DNA from: an uncultured Sphingomonas sp.
GTDB taxonomy: Bacteria > Pseudomonadota > Alphaproteobacteria > Sphingomonadales > Sphingomonadaceae
Assembly: GCF_936927845.1 (NCBI RefSeq)
Contig: NZ_CAKZHV010000068.1
Span: 62,001 to 126,000, forward strand
DNA: 64,000 nt
Direction: 5' to 3'
Part shown: piece after piece, positions 41,470 to 49,772 of the stretch
How positions within the stretch are numbered: position 1 is the first letter of the stretch
Layout of the letters: each line of letters starts with the position of its first letter
The notes under the pieces: model-generated
The model's database searches: none
What the model was told of the DNA's origin: nothing
The model's input: the letters and a program-made list of their open reading frames with translations, nothing else
Program-made: the position numbers and the translations under genes

Positions 41470-43254
41470 ATGGCGATCGGACTGGAAAACGAAGGCTTCT
41501 CGGATGCGCTGGTCGTATTGGGCGCAGCGGGGCTCGTCATTCCGGCCTTCGCGCGTTTTCGCATCAGCCCGGTCATCGGCTTCATCCTAGTCGGCGCGCT
41601 GGTCGGACCGGCGGGGCTCGGCGCGCTGACCAAGGCGTTTCCGTGGCTCTATTACGTCACCATCTCGGACCCAGAGGCGATCGAACCGTTTGCCGAGTTC
41701 GGCATCGTACTGCTGCTGTTTTCGATTGGGCTTGAGCTCTCCTTCAAACGCCTATGGTCGATGCGGCAGCTCGTGTTCGGCACCGGGGCGGCCGAGCTGC
41801 TGGGGTCTGCCGCGCTTATCGCGACGGCGTTGCATCTGTTGGGGCAGCCCTGGGCAGGCGCGGCGGGACTGGGTTTAGCGCTGTCGCTGTCGTCCACGGC
41901 GCTCGTGCTGCCGCTGGTGGGGACAACCAGTCCGGTCGGGCGTGGCGCGTTCGCGATGTTATTATTCGAGGATCTGGCGCTCGTCCCGATCATCTTCGCA
42001 CTTGGCGCAATGGCACCGAGTGCGGGGGACGGTGGCTGGGGACAGATCGCCGGCGTGGCGCTGCGCGGTGGCTTGACCGTGATTGCGATCTATCTTGGCG
42101 GGCGCTTCGTCCTGCCGCGCCTGTTCGCGCAGGCCGCGCGCACCAAGAGCCCCGAATTGTTCCTTGCCGCTTCGCTGCTGGTCGTCATCGTCGCCAGCGT
42201 CGCGACCACCGCGGCGGGTCTGTCGCCGATCGTGGGCGCGCTGCTTGCTGGTTTGCTGATCGCTGAGACCGAGTATCACAGCGAGGTCGAGGTCATCACC
42301 AAGCCGTTCCAGGGGCTCGCGCTCGGCGTGTTCCTGATCACGGTCGGCATGAGCGTCGACCTGCGACTGATCCTCGCCAACTGGCCGTCGCTGCTGCTGG
42401 CGGTTTTGGGCGTGGTGCTCGTCAAGGCGGTGGTTACCGCGCTGCTGCTCCGCCTCGCCAATGCACGCCGCGGGGTGGCCGCGGAAACGGGGCTGCTGAT
42501 GGGGAGTCCGTCCGAGACGACGCTGATTGTGCTCGCAACCGCGGCGCAGGCGCGATTGATCCTGCCGTCGACCGCGACCTTTTGGCAGACGGTGACCGCG
42601 ATCGGGTTGACGATCACACCGCTGCTCGCGGCGCTCGGTCGCGCGATCTCGCGCCGGCTTGAGCACCGGGCCCCGCTGGAAGAGATGACAACTCCGGACG
42701 AGGGGCACACGATCATTATCGGGTTCGGCCGCGTCGGCGAGCTGGTGGCCGACATGCTGTCGCGCCACGATCGCCCCTATCTGGCGATTGAGGCTGACAT
42801 CGACGCGGTCACACGCGCGCGCGCAGAGGGGCACAATGTCGTGTTCGGCGACATCGTGCGGCGTGAGCTGGTCGACCGGCTCGATCTCGGCCATGCCCGC
42901 GCGCTGATCCTGACGATGGACGATCCGGTGCTGACGGTACGGCTGACGCGGCAGGTGCGCGCGCAGTTCCCCGACCTGCCGATCATCGCGCGCGCGCGCG
43001 ATCCGGGCCACGCGGCCGAGCTGTACCGCGCCGGCGTCAGCGATGCGGTCCCCGAAACGCTGGAAAGCTCGCTGCAACTGTCCGAGGCCGTGCTGGTCGA
43101 ATTGGGCGCGGCGATGGGCCCCGTGATCGCCTCGATCCACGAGAAGCGCGAGGAGCTTCGCAACGACATCCGTGCCGAGGCAAGGATGTCGCGCGATCCA
43201 CGTATCCGGCGCATCCGCAGCCGCAGCGAGGTGGAGGCGGTGGAGCCCGGCTGA
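41470..43254 (+). CDS. Kef-type CPA2 cation/proton antiporter with TrkA-N domain
   Basis: This 594-residue protein has an N-terminal Na/H-exchanger domain with about 12 spans (residues 10-385) and a cytosolic TrkA-N/RCK domain (about 412-530) starting IIIGFGRVGELVADML, an NAD-binding Rossmann loop. The pattern fits KefB/KefC/YbaL-type potassium efflux systems that protect against electrophiles. It lacks an evident partner gene such as kefF/kefG. ATG 41470 follows AAGGGTGGG. Confidence 0.88.
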   Translation: MAIGLENEGFSDALVVLGAAGLVIPAFARFRISPVIGFILVGALVGPAGLGALTKAFPWLYYVTISDPEAIEPFAEFGIVLLLFSIGLELSFKRLWSMRQLVFGTGAAELLGSAALIATALHLLGQPWAGAAGLGLALSLSSTALVLPLVGTTSPVGRGAFAMLLFEDLALVPIIFALGAMAPSAGDGGWGQIAGVALRGGLTVIAIYLGGRFVLPRLFAQAARTKSPELFLAASLLVVIVASVATTAAGLSPIVGALLAGLLIAETEYHSEVEVITKPFQGLALGVFLITVGMSVDLRLILANWPSLLLAVLGVVLVKAVVTALLLRLANARRGVAAETGLLMGSPSETTLIVLATAAQARLILPSTATFWQTVTAIGLTITPLLAALGRAISRRLEHRAPLEEMTTPDEGHTIIIGFGRVGELVADMLSRHDRPYLAIEADIDAVTRARAEGHNVVFGDIVRRELVDRLDLGHARALILTMDDPVLTVRLTRQVRAQFPDLPIIARARDPGHAAELYRAGVSDAVPETLESSLQLSEAVLVELGAAMGPVIASIHEKREELRNDIRAEARMSRDPRIRRIRSRSEVEAVEPG

Positions 43255-43332
43255 AGCCTTACTGATTGGTCGATGCATCTTAGACGGGCATCGTCACGTT
43301 TCTGCCGAAAACCACGCATAGGTGCGCCACGA

Positions 43333-44484
43333 ATGAAGCCCTCCGACCTGCGCGTCGCGTTGTTCAGCGGCAACTACAATTACGTTCGCGACGGGGCCAA
43401 TCAGGCGCAGAATCTACTCGTCGACTTTCTTCTGTCTCAGGGTGTCGCGGTCCGGGTCTATTCGCCCACCTCCCCCAACCCCGCCTTCGTGCCGCGCGGC
43501 GACCTGGTCGACGTGCCCGCGATCCCGTTTCCCGGCCGCGGCGAGTACAAGCTCGGGCGCTCGCTTCCCGCCGCACCGCGCCGCGATCTCGAAGCGTTCG
43601 CTCCCAATCTCGTCCATGTGTCCGCGCCCGAGTTCCTGGGGCATGCCGCGGTCACCTGGGCGCGCGCGCACGATGTGCCGGTGGTCGCCGCCGTGCACAC
43701 GCGGTTTGAAACCTATTTCGATTATTACCGCCTGGGCTTCATCCAGCCCGCGATCCGCTGGATTCTGAAGCGATTCTACAATCGTGCCGACCGAGTACTG
43801 GTGCCCACTCCCTCCATGGGCGAGATCATCCGCTCGCTCGGCGTCGAGACACCGGTCTCGCTGTGGCCGCGGGGCGTCAATCACCAGCGCTTTTCGCCCG
43901 ATCGGCGCAGCCTGGAGTGGCGTCGCTCGCTCGGTATCCGCGACGACGAGGTGGCGATCGGCTTTCTCGGCCGCCTCGTGCTCGAAAAAGGCTTGGGCGT
44001 GTTCGCGGATGTGATCGCGGCGCTGCGCGATCGTGGCGTGCGGCACCGCGTGATCGTGGTGGGCGAAGGTCCCGCGCGCGAGTGGTTCGCGGGACGCGCA
44101 CCGGAGGCTGCGTTCGCCGGCTTCCAGAGCGGCGACGACCTTGGCCGCGCGGTCGCCTCGATGGATATACTGTTCAATCCCAGCGTCACTGAGACATGGG
44201 GGCAGGTCACCTCCGAAGCGATGGCGGCGGGTGTGCCCGCGGTCGCCGCGCGGGCAACCGGTGCGGTCGATCTGATCGAGGACGGCGTCACCGGCTTTCT
44301 GGTCGAACCGCAGCAGATCGACCGGTATGCCGAGGCGATCGCGCGTCTGGTCGGCGATCCGTCGCTTCGCGCTCGCGCCGGCGCGGCCAGTCACGCACGC
44401 GCGGCCTCATTCCGCTGGGATACCGCGAACGCGCAGGTGCTCGACGCTTATCTCGAGGTCATGCGCGCGCGTACCGCGGCCTAG
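43333..44484 (+). CDS. Glycosyltransferase family 4 protein
   Basis: This 383-residue GT-B glycosyltransferase has the acceptor domain at about 5-185 (ALFSGNYNYVRDGANQ) and the nucleotide-sugar domain at about 205-380 with GFLGRLVLEKGLGVF and the E-x7-E motif in PSVTETWGQVTSEAMAAG. The sequence resembles lipid or phosphatidylinositol-type mannosyl/quinovosyl transferases (PimB/SqdX group). A membrane glycolipid acceptor is possible in this group of bacteria, but the neighbours do not confirm it. It overlaps the convergent DUF2218 gene by 4 bases. Confidence 0.85.
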   Translation: MKPSDLRVALFSGNYNYVRDGANQAQNLLVDFLLSQGVAVRVYSPTSPNPAFVPRGDLVDVPAIPFPGRGEYKLGRSLPAAPRRDLEAFAPNLVHVSAPEFLGHAAVTWARAHDVPVVAAVHTRFETYFDYYRLGFIQPAIRWILKRFYNRADRVLVPTPSMGEIIRSLGVETPVSLWPRGVNHQRFSPDRRSLEWRRSLGIRDDEVAIGFLGRLVLEKGLGVFADVIAALRDRGVRHRVIVVGEGPAREWFAGRAPEAAFAGFQSGDDLGRAVASMDILFNPSVTETWGQVTSEAMAAGVPAVAARATGAVDLIEDGVTGFLVEPQQIDRYAEAIARLVGDPSLRARAGAASHARAASFRWDTANAQVLDAYLEVMRARTAA

Positions 44485-44783
44485 TCGTCGCGTTCCTGCC
44501 AGTCGAAGGTAAGCGGCGCCTCGCGAAAGGCGAAACGGTCGAGATGGCTCGCCACGACCTCGCGCATCCGCGCCGCGTCTTCGTCAGCCGGCACGCGGAG
44601 CAGCAGATCGAGCGTCTCATCGCTGGCGCGCATCTCCAACCGACTGTCGTTGGGAAAGGTGATGACGCCCTCCTCCTCCGAGAAGGTGACCGTCATCTTG
44701 TGGCTCCAATGCTTGGCGAGTTGCTGAAGGTAGCGGCTGGCCGAGTGGGTCGGCACGCGCGCGACCGAGAGGTGTTCCGCCAT
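44481..44783 (-). CDS. DUF2218 domain protein
   Basis: This 100-residue protein is a complete DUF2218 unit (HLSVARVPTHSASRYLQQLAKHW, F-S-E-E-E-G and the C-terminal HLDRFAFREAPLTFDW). Family function is unknown; members often neighbour siderophore or regulator genes. Its start touches the PadR-type regulator stop (TGATG), so the regulator likely controls it. Confidence 0.82.
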   Translation of the reverse strand: MAEHLSVARVPTHSASRYLQQLAKHWSHKMTVTFSEEEGVITFPNDSRLEMRASDETLDLLLRVPADEDAARMREVVASHLDRFAFREAPLTFDWQERDD

Positions 44784-45388
44784 CAGTTGAGCCTTTCCAC
44801 CTTTTGCGCCAGTTCGTCGATCATCGCGGCGATCTGGTGCAATCGATCCTGCGACGCCTCGCCCGAACCCAGACTATGTCCGAGCGCCACCTTGAGATTA
44901 CCCATTGCGCGGCGGATCGGCGCAGCGTCGACGCGCCCGCGCTGCTCACCCAGCCCGCGCAGCCGCTCGATCAATGCCGCGACCTCGGCAGCGCGTTCGG
45001 TGAGGTGATTTCGTCCTTCGTCGGTGATGGAAAAGCGTTTCTTGGCGCCATCGGACTGCTGCTCGGCGATCAGGTTCATGTCGTCGAGCAAGGTCAGCGT
45101 CGGATACACGACGCCTGGGCTCGGCGCATAGGCGCCCGCGGTCAGCGCCTCGATCTCGCGGATCAGGTCATAGCCGTGGCGCGCGCGCTCCGCGATCAGG
45201 TGCAGCAGCACGAGCCGTAGCTCGCTGCCATCGAACATCCGCTGGCGGCGCCCGCCACGCATGTGCTCGCCGGCGCCGAACCAATTGCCGCCGAACGCGC
45301 CACCGCGTGGCCCCTGCATCTGAAAGCGCGCCATCTTGGCAGCGAAACGCGCCTCCCAATGTGCGTGATGATGTGGATGGTGTCTCAT
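44783..45388 (-). CDS. PadR-family transcriptional regulator
   Basis: This 201-residue regulator has a His-rich N-terminus (MRHHPHHHAHW), a PadR winged helix (about 58-130; LRLVLLHLIAERARHGYDLI..IEALTAGAYAPSPGVVYPTL) and a C-terminal four-helix dimer part. Start 45388 has GAGGAG eight bases upstream; in-frame codons beyond it contain that site. The His-rich tail suggests metal or heme sensing. Palindromes at 45409-45456 lie just upstream. It overlaps the DUF2218 gene, so both may be controlled by the same operator. Confidence 0.88.
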   Translation of the reverse strand: MRHHPHHHAHWEARFAAKMARFQMQGPRGGAFGGNWFGAGEHMRGGRRQRMFDGSELRLVLLHLIAERARHGYDLIREIEALTAGAYAPSPGVVYPTLTLLDDMNLIAEQQSDGAKKRFSITDEGRNHLTERAAEVAALIERLRGLGEQRGRVDAAPIRRAMGNLKVALGHSLGSGEASQDRLHQIAAMIDELAQKVERLN

Positions 45389-45408
45389 GATCGTCTCCTC
45401 ATCCATGC

Positions 45409-45456
45409 AAGATATATCTTGAGCGTAGACTTGCAAGATTGTCGGAGATATATCTT
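45409..45456. promoter_or_regulatory. Duplicated palindromic operator for the PadR-type regulator
   Basis: AAGATATATCTT (45409-45420) is a perfect 12-base palindrome. AGATATATCT recurs at 45446-45455, 36 bases on, and CTTGCAAG (45430-45437) lies between. They sit between the regulator and divergent rarA. Near-identical AT palindromes in a GC-rich region are likely repressor sites, most simply for the PadR protein. Confidence 0.7.
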
Positions 45457-45509
45457 AGCCGCGGCTCCGGTGGGCATGACGTACCCGCAGACGGCGGGTA
45501 GAAGGATGC

Positions 45510-46841
45510 ATGGCCGATCTTTTCGCCGGATTCGAATCCGATACCTCGACGGTCGCACCGCCGCCGCCGCAAGACGCACCGCTCGCCGATCGGTTGCGGC
45601 CGCGCACGCTCGACGAGGTCGTCGGGCAGGAGCATCTGACCGGCCCGGATGGTGCGATCGGGCGCATGGTCGCGGCGGGTCGGTTGTCGTCGATGATCCT
45701 GTGGGGGCCGCCGGGCACGGGCAAGACCACGATCGCACGGTTGCTCGCCGACGCGGTGGGTCTGCGCTTCGCGCCGATCTCCGCGGTCTTCTCGGGCGTC
45801 GCGGACCTGAAGAAGGTTTTCGCCGAAGCGCGCGACCATGCGCGTCTGGGCAAGCGGACGCTGTTGTTCGTGGACGAGATCCACCGCTTCAACCGCGCGC
45901 AGCAGGACGGCTTCTTGCCTTATGTCGAGGACGGCACGGTGACGCTGGTCGGCGCCACGACCGAAAATCCTTCGTTCGAACTGAATGCGGCGCTGCTCAG
46001 TCGCGCGCAGGTGCTGATCCTTCACCGGCTGGGCTCTACCGCGCTCGAGCAGTTGATCACGCGCGCCGAAGCCGACGTCGACCGCGCGCTGCCGCTTGAT
46101 CCGTCCGCGCGTGATGCACTGATCGCGAGCGCTGATGGCGACGGACGATTCCTGCTCAACCAGGTCGAGACGCTTTTCTCGGTCGCGCTCGATGCGCCGC
46201 TCGACCCCGCGGGTCTATCGAGTTTTCTCCAGCGCCGCGTCGCCGTCTACGACAAGGATCGCGAGGGGCATTATAACCTCATCAGCGCACTGCATAAGTC
46301 GATCCGCGGCTCCGACCCGAATGCTGCGCTTTATTATCTCGCGCGTATGCTGACCGCGGGCGAGGAGCCGCTCTACCTGCTGCGCCGACTGACCCGTGCC
46401 GCGGTCGAGGATGTCGGGCTCGCCGATCCTCAGGCGTTGCAGCAATGCCTGCTCGCCAAGGAAGCCTATGACTTTCTCGGCAGCCCCGAGGGAGAACTCG
46501 CGATTGCGCAGGCGTGCGTGTACCTCGCCACGGCTCCCAAATCTAACGCGGTCTATGCCGCGCAGAAGACGGCGTGGCGCAGCGCCCGCGAAACCGGATC
46601 GCTGATGCCGCCGGCTAACATCCTGAACGCACCGACCAAGCTGATGCGCGAGATCGGCTACGGCAAGGGTTACGCCTACGATCACGACGCCGAAGACGCA
46701 TTCTCTGGCGCGAACTACTGGCCCGACGAACTCGGCCCGCAGCGCTTCTACACGCCGACCGAGCGCGGGTTCGAGAAGCGGATTGCCGAACGACTGGCTT
46801 GGTGGGATGAACGACGCCATGCCAACCAGCCTCGCGACTAG
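45510..46841 (+). CDS. rarA: Replication-associated recombination protein A (AAA ATPase)
   Basis: This 443-residue RarA/MgsA protein belongs to the clamp-loader-like AAA+ family that acts at stalled replication forks. Walker A is GPPGTGKTT (about 66-74), Walker B is LLFVDEIHRF (about 116-125), and the sensor segment is GATTENPSFELN. The C-terminal half has the helical tetramer domain (from about 245). Its 3' end overlaps the start of the serine hydrolase gene. Confidence 0.95.
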   Translation: MADLFAGFESDTSTVAPPPPQDAPLADRLRPRTLDEVVGQEHLTGPDGAIGRMVAAGRLSSMILWGPPGTGKTTIARLLADAVGLRFAPISAVFSGVADLKKVFAEARDHARLGKRTLLFVDEIHRFNRAQQDGFLPYVEDGTVTLVGATTENPSFELNAALLSRAQVLILHRLGSTALEQLITRAEADVDRALPLDPSARDALIASADGDGRFLLNQVETLFSVALDAPLDPAGLSSFLQRRVAVYDKDREGHYNLISALHKSIRGSDPNAALYYLARMLTAGEEPLYLLRRLTRAAVEDVGLADPQALQQCLLAKEAYDFLGSPEGELAIAQACVYLATAPKSNAVYAAQKTAWRSARETGSLMPPANILNAPTKLMREIGYGKGYAYDHDAEDAFSGANYWPDELGPQRFYTPTERGFEKRIAERLAWWDERRHANQPRD

Positions 46842-48201
46842 AACGCTCCTGCCTGCCCTGCTCGCCGCAACGCTGATCAGTGGCACGGCTCCCGCACAGA
46901 ACCGCGGCACAAACCCCGTCGACCAACGCTACGACCGCGCGATCGCCGCCGGGTACAAGGCTGCGACTATCTGCGGCGGCCTCTTCAACGCGGGTCGCAG
47001 TCAGGTAGCGGTCGAGGCGCTGGAACTGCGCGGCATCTACCCGGAATATGACGCGCTGGTACCCACACTCCGTGCGACCGTTGATCGCCGGAACAGGAGC
47101 GTGACCGTTCCGTTCGCGCCCGATCTGCCCGCACGCCGTGCGACATGGCGTCCGGGCCGCGGTTGCACGCTGGCGCCGATCGGTTCGCCTCCCTCGGCAA
47201 TCGTTGGTACCTATCCCATCGCGCCTGCATCCGCCTCGACGGGCGCTGATCCGCGCGCGTGGCCATTAGGTGACGCAGGAATTGCGCCTGTACCCTCCCC
47301 TGCGCTGGCTAGCATCGTCGCGCGCGCGTTCGCCGACGATGGCCGTGGTACCCGCACGGTCGGCGTCGTCGTGCTGCGCGACGGCAGAATCGTCGCCGAA
47401 CGCTATCGCGACGGCTTCGGTCCCTTTGTCAGCAATCGCACCTGGTCGGTGGCGAAGAGCATTTCCGGCACGCTGGTCGGACTCGCCGGTGTCGATCCAC
47501 GACGCAGCGCGCCCATACCCGAATGGACGAGCGGCGACCCGCGGCGGGCGATTACGCTCGACCATCTGCTTCGCATGGCATCGGGGCTGCACAGCGACAC
47601 CGCGGGCAACCGCACCGACGCGATCTACTTCGGTGGCACGACGGTGACCGAGCAGGCGCCGTCGTGGTCGCTGGAGGCAAAGCCCGGCACACGCTTCCGC
47701 TATGCCAACAACGATATCCTGCTCGCCATCCGCGGCCTGCGTGCGTCGCTGGGTGACGCAGCGATGGATCGTTTGCCGCAGCATCTGTTCACGACGCTGG
47801 GGATGACGCACACGGTCGCGCAGCACGATTGGCAGGGCAATTACATCCTCTCGTCCGATGTATGGTCGACCGCGCGCGATCTGGCACGCTTGGGTCAGTT
47901 TTGGCTGCAGGACGGCGTGTGGCAGGGCAAGCGCGTGCTGCCCGCCGGCTGGCTGCGCTACATGACGACGCCGAGTGGCCCACAACCCGATCGAGCCGAG
48001 GGGTATGGCGCGACGATGTGGCTCTTCGGCACCAAACAAGGTCTTCCCGCCGGCAGCTACGCCGCGCAGGGTAATCGTGGGCAATATGTGATGGTGGTAC
48101 CCTCGGCCAGGCTGGTGGTCGTGCGCCGCGGCGAGGACCCGACCGGCAGCAGCTTCGACATCGCGCGTTTCACCGCCGACGTGCTCGCCGCGCAGCGCTG
48201 A
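46807..48201 (+). CDS. Secreted serine hydrolase of the class C beta-lactamase fold
   Basis: This 464-residue protein has a signal peptide (SGTAPAQ end, about residue 32) and a beta-lactamase-type catalytic domain (about 160-460). The nucleophile motif is SVAKSISG (S-x-x-K, about 217-224). YANND (about 299-303) is the Y-x-N motif, and a late Gly-rich QGNRGQYV replaces the KTG. The overall pattern fits 6-aminohexanoate-dimer-hydrolase or esterase-type family members, so it is not necessarily an antibiotic-resistance enzyme. ATG 46807 or 46819 may be used; both lie within the rarA end. Confidence 0.82.
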   Translation: MNDAMPTSLATRTLLPALLAATLISGTAPAQNRGTNPVDQRYDRAIAAGYKAATICGGLFNAGRSQVAVEALELRGIYPEYDALVPTLRATVDRRNRSVTVPFAPDLPARRATWRPGRGCTLAPIGSPPSAIVGTYPIAPASASTGADPRAWPLGDAGIAPVPSPALASIVARAFADDGRGTRTVGVVVLRDGRIVAERYRDGFGPFVSNRTWSVAKSISGTLVGLAGVDPRRSAPIPEWTSGDPRRAITLDHLLRMASGLHSDTAGNRTDAIYFGGTTVTEQAPSWSLEAKPGTRFRYANNDILLAIRGLRASLGDAAMDRLPQHLFTTLGMTHTVAQHDWQGNYILSSDVWSTARDLARLGQFWLQDGVWQGKRVLPAGWLRYMTTPSGPQPDRAEGYGATMWLFGTKQGLPAGSYAAQGNRGQYVMVVPSARLVVVRRGEDPTGSSFDIARFTADVLAAQR

Positions 48202-48216
48202 GCGCCGGGCTGCGTC

Positions 48217-49092
48217 GTGACAGCGCCGCCGCGCTTTCGGCATTTCGCAGGGATCGACTGGTCGGGAGCAGTTGGTGAGCGACAGAAAGGCATCCGTGTT
48301 GCATTATGCGCGGCCGGACGCGATGCGCCCGCGCTCGTCCGCCCGGATCACGTCTGGTCGCGCCCCGAGATACTCGCCTGGCTGATCGACGACCTTCCGC
48401 CCGACACGCTGGTAGGGCTCGATCTCGGCACGGCGCTGCCGTTCTTCGATCGTGGAGGCTACTTTCCGGATTGGAACGAGAGCCCGCCCGACGCGAGCTC
48501 CTTGTGGGCGTTGGTCGACCGCATCTGCGCGGGTGACCCGCATCTGGCCGCTTCCAGCTTCGTCGATCATCCCGATGCGGCTCGGCATTTCCGCCGCCAC
48601 GGCGGGCGCACCGGCGACCTGTTCCCGCCCGGACGCGGGCGCTGGCGCATCGCCGAACACGCGCAAGCGGCGCTAGGATTGAACCCGGTCAGCAATCTCA
48701 ACCTGGTCGGCGCGGCGCAGGTCGGCAAATCGAGCCTGACGGGCATGCGCATGCTGCACCGGTTGAGCGGACATCTCCCGATCTGGCCCTTCGACCCCGA
48801 TCCGGGCCACGGCAGCCTGGTGGTGGAAATCTATTCCAGCCTCGCCGCGCGCGAGGCGGGCGGACGCGCCGGCCGCAGCAAGCTGCGCGACGTATCTGCC
48901 CTGAACGACGCGCTCGCGGCGCTGGGCAGTGGCGCGATCGCGGGTAGCGGCGCCATCGATGATCACGCGAGCGATGCGCTGCTGACCGCCGCATGGCTGC
49001 GCGTCGCCGCCGTCCGTACCGCGCTATGGCACCCGCGCGCGATGACCAATGACGTGGCGCAGATTGAGGGTTGGACCTTCGGCGCGCCGTGA
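48217..49092 (+). CDS. DUF429-like predicted nuclease
   Basis: This 291-residue protein shows the pattern of the RNase H-like DUF429 group: FAGIDWSGAV (about 9-18), VGLDLGTALPFF (about 65-76), VVEIYSSLAAREA (about 204-216) and DDHASDALLTAAWLR (about 247-261). The acidic residues at the first, second and last motifs could form a metal site. Function is not established; members often occur alone. It begins 15 bases after the hydrolase stop, so co-transcription is possible. Confidence 0.75.
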   Translation: MTAPPRFRHFAGIDWSGAVGERQKGIRVALCAAGRDAPALVRPDHVWSRPEILAWLIDDLPPDTLVGLDLGTALPFFDRGGYFPDWNESPPDASSLWALVDRICAGDPHLAASSFVDHPDAARHFRRHGGRTGDLFPPGRGRWRIAEHAQAALGLNPVSNLNLVGAAQVGKSSLTGMRMLHRLSGHLPIWPFDPDPGHGSLVVEIYSSLAAREAGGRAGRSKLRDVSALNDALAALGSGAIAGSGAIDDHASDALLTAAWLRVAAVRTALWHPRAMTNDVAQIEGWTFGAP

Positions 49093-49152
49093 TCGGCGGC
49101 GCAAAGGGGCTGGACGCGCGCACGCGGCTGACGCATGGCGACGCACAGGCGC

Positions 49153-49228
49153 GCCGGTTTAGCTCAGCTGGTAGAGCAGCGGTTTTGTAAACCGAAGGTC
49201 GCGGGTTCGATTCCTGCAACCGGCACCA
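49153..49228 (+). tRNA. tRNA-Thr (anticodon TGT)
   Basis: The 76-base tRNA has acceptor arms GCCGGTT (49153-49159) and AACCGGC (49218-49224), discriminator A and encoded CCA. D loop AGCTCAGCTGGTAGAGC, anticodon TGT at 49186-49188 in loop TTTGTAA and T loop GGTTCGATTCC are standard. It reads ACA and other ACN codons. Confidence 0.98.
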
Positions 49229-49328
49229 TTCCCCTCGCGCTTCAGCATTACCGATTGTTCAGCCAGCGTCGACGCTGCGGCAAGTCACGCCACGCTAATC
49301 CCCGGATCGAACGTGGGAGGGTGGCGTG

Positions 49329-49772
49329 ATGGCAATGTTTCGGCGGATAGTGGCAGTGGCAGGCCTCTTGGCGAGCGCGGGACTGGGAACGTCAGCGCTT
49401 GCGACCGGACCAGCACCGACTGCCTCGATCTACGGTACGTGGATCAACCCGTACCACAGCGTTGCGGTGCGCACCGCACCATGCGCGAACCGTTTGTGCG
49501 GGCGCGTCGTGTGGGCGAGCCGCGAAGCGCAGCAGGATGCGCGCGACGGCAACGTCCCCAATCTGATCGGCACGTCGCTGCTTGAAAATTATCGGCCGAC
49601 CGGTGCACGAAGCTGGGCGGGAACGGTGTTCGTGCCCGACATGGGTCGTCACTTCTACTCGCTGATCGAGCAGGTTGACGACGGCAACATGCGGGTGCGC
49701 GGCTGCATTCTCCATGGCCTGCTGTGCAAGTCGCAGGTCTGGCAGCGGATCGCGGACGTGCCGCGTGGATAG
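49329..49772 (+). CDS. DUF2147 secreted protein
   Basis: This 147-residue protein has a signal peptide (MAMFRRIVAVAGLLASAGLG, cut near ALA) and a DUF2147 beta-barrel with YGTWINPYHSVAVRTAPC at about 35-52. Cys pairs (APCANRLCG; GCILHGLLC) may form disulfides. The usual NxDxxNPD-like segment is altered. GGGAGGG precedes the start. Its 3' end overlaps the mprF start, so the two may be co-translated. Function unknown. Confidence 0.82.
   Translation: MAMFRRIVAVAGLLASAGLGTSALATGPAPTASIYGTWINPYHSVAVRTAPCANRLCGRVVWASREAQQDARDGNVPNLIGTSLLENYRPTGARSWAGTVFVPDMGRHFYSLIEQVDDGNMRVRGCILHGLLCKSQVWQRIADVPRG

Noticed and set aside
41962..43278. Minus-strand open frame of 438 codons opposite the Kef-type antiporter
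   Set aside because: It is rich in Arg, Gln and His with no recognisable domain, while the plus frame has clear spans and an NAD-binding domain.
46807..48201. Antibiotic-resistance beta-lactamase
   Set aside because: The S-x-x-K domain fits a general serine hydrolase/esterase; the KTG box is missing, so resistance is not supported.
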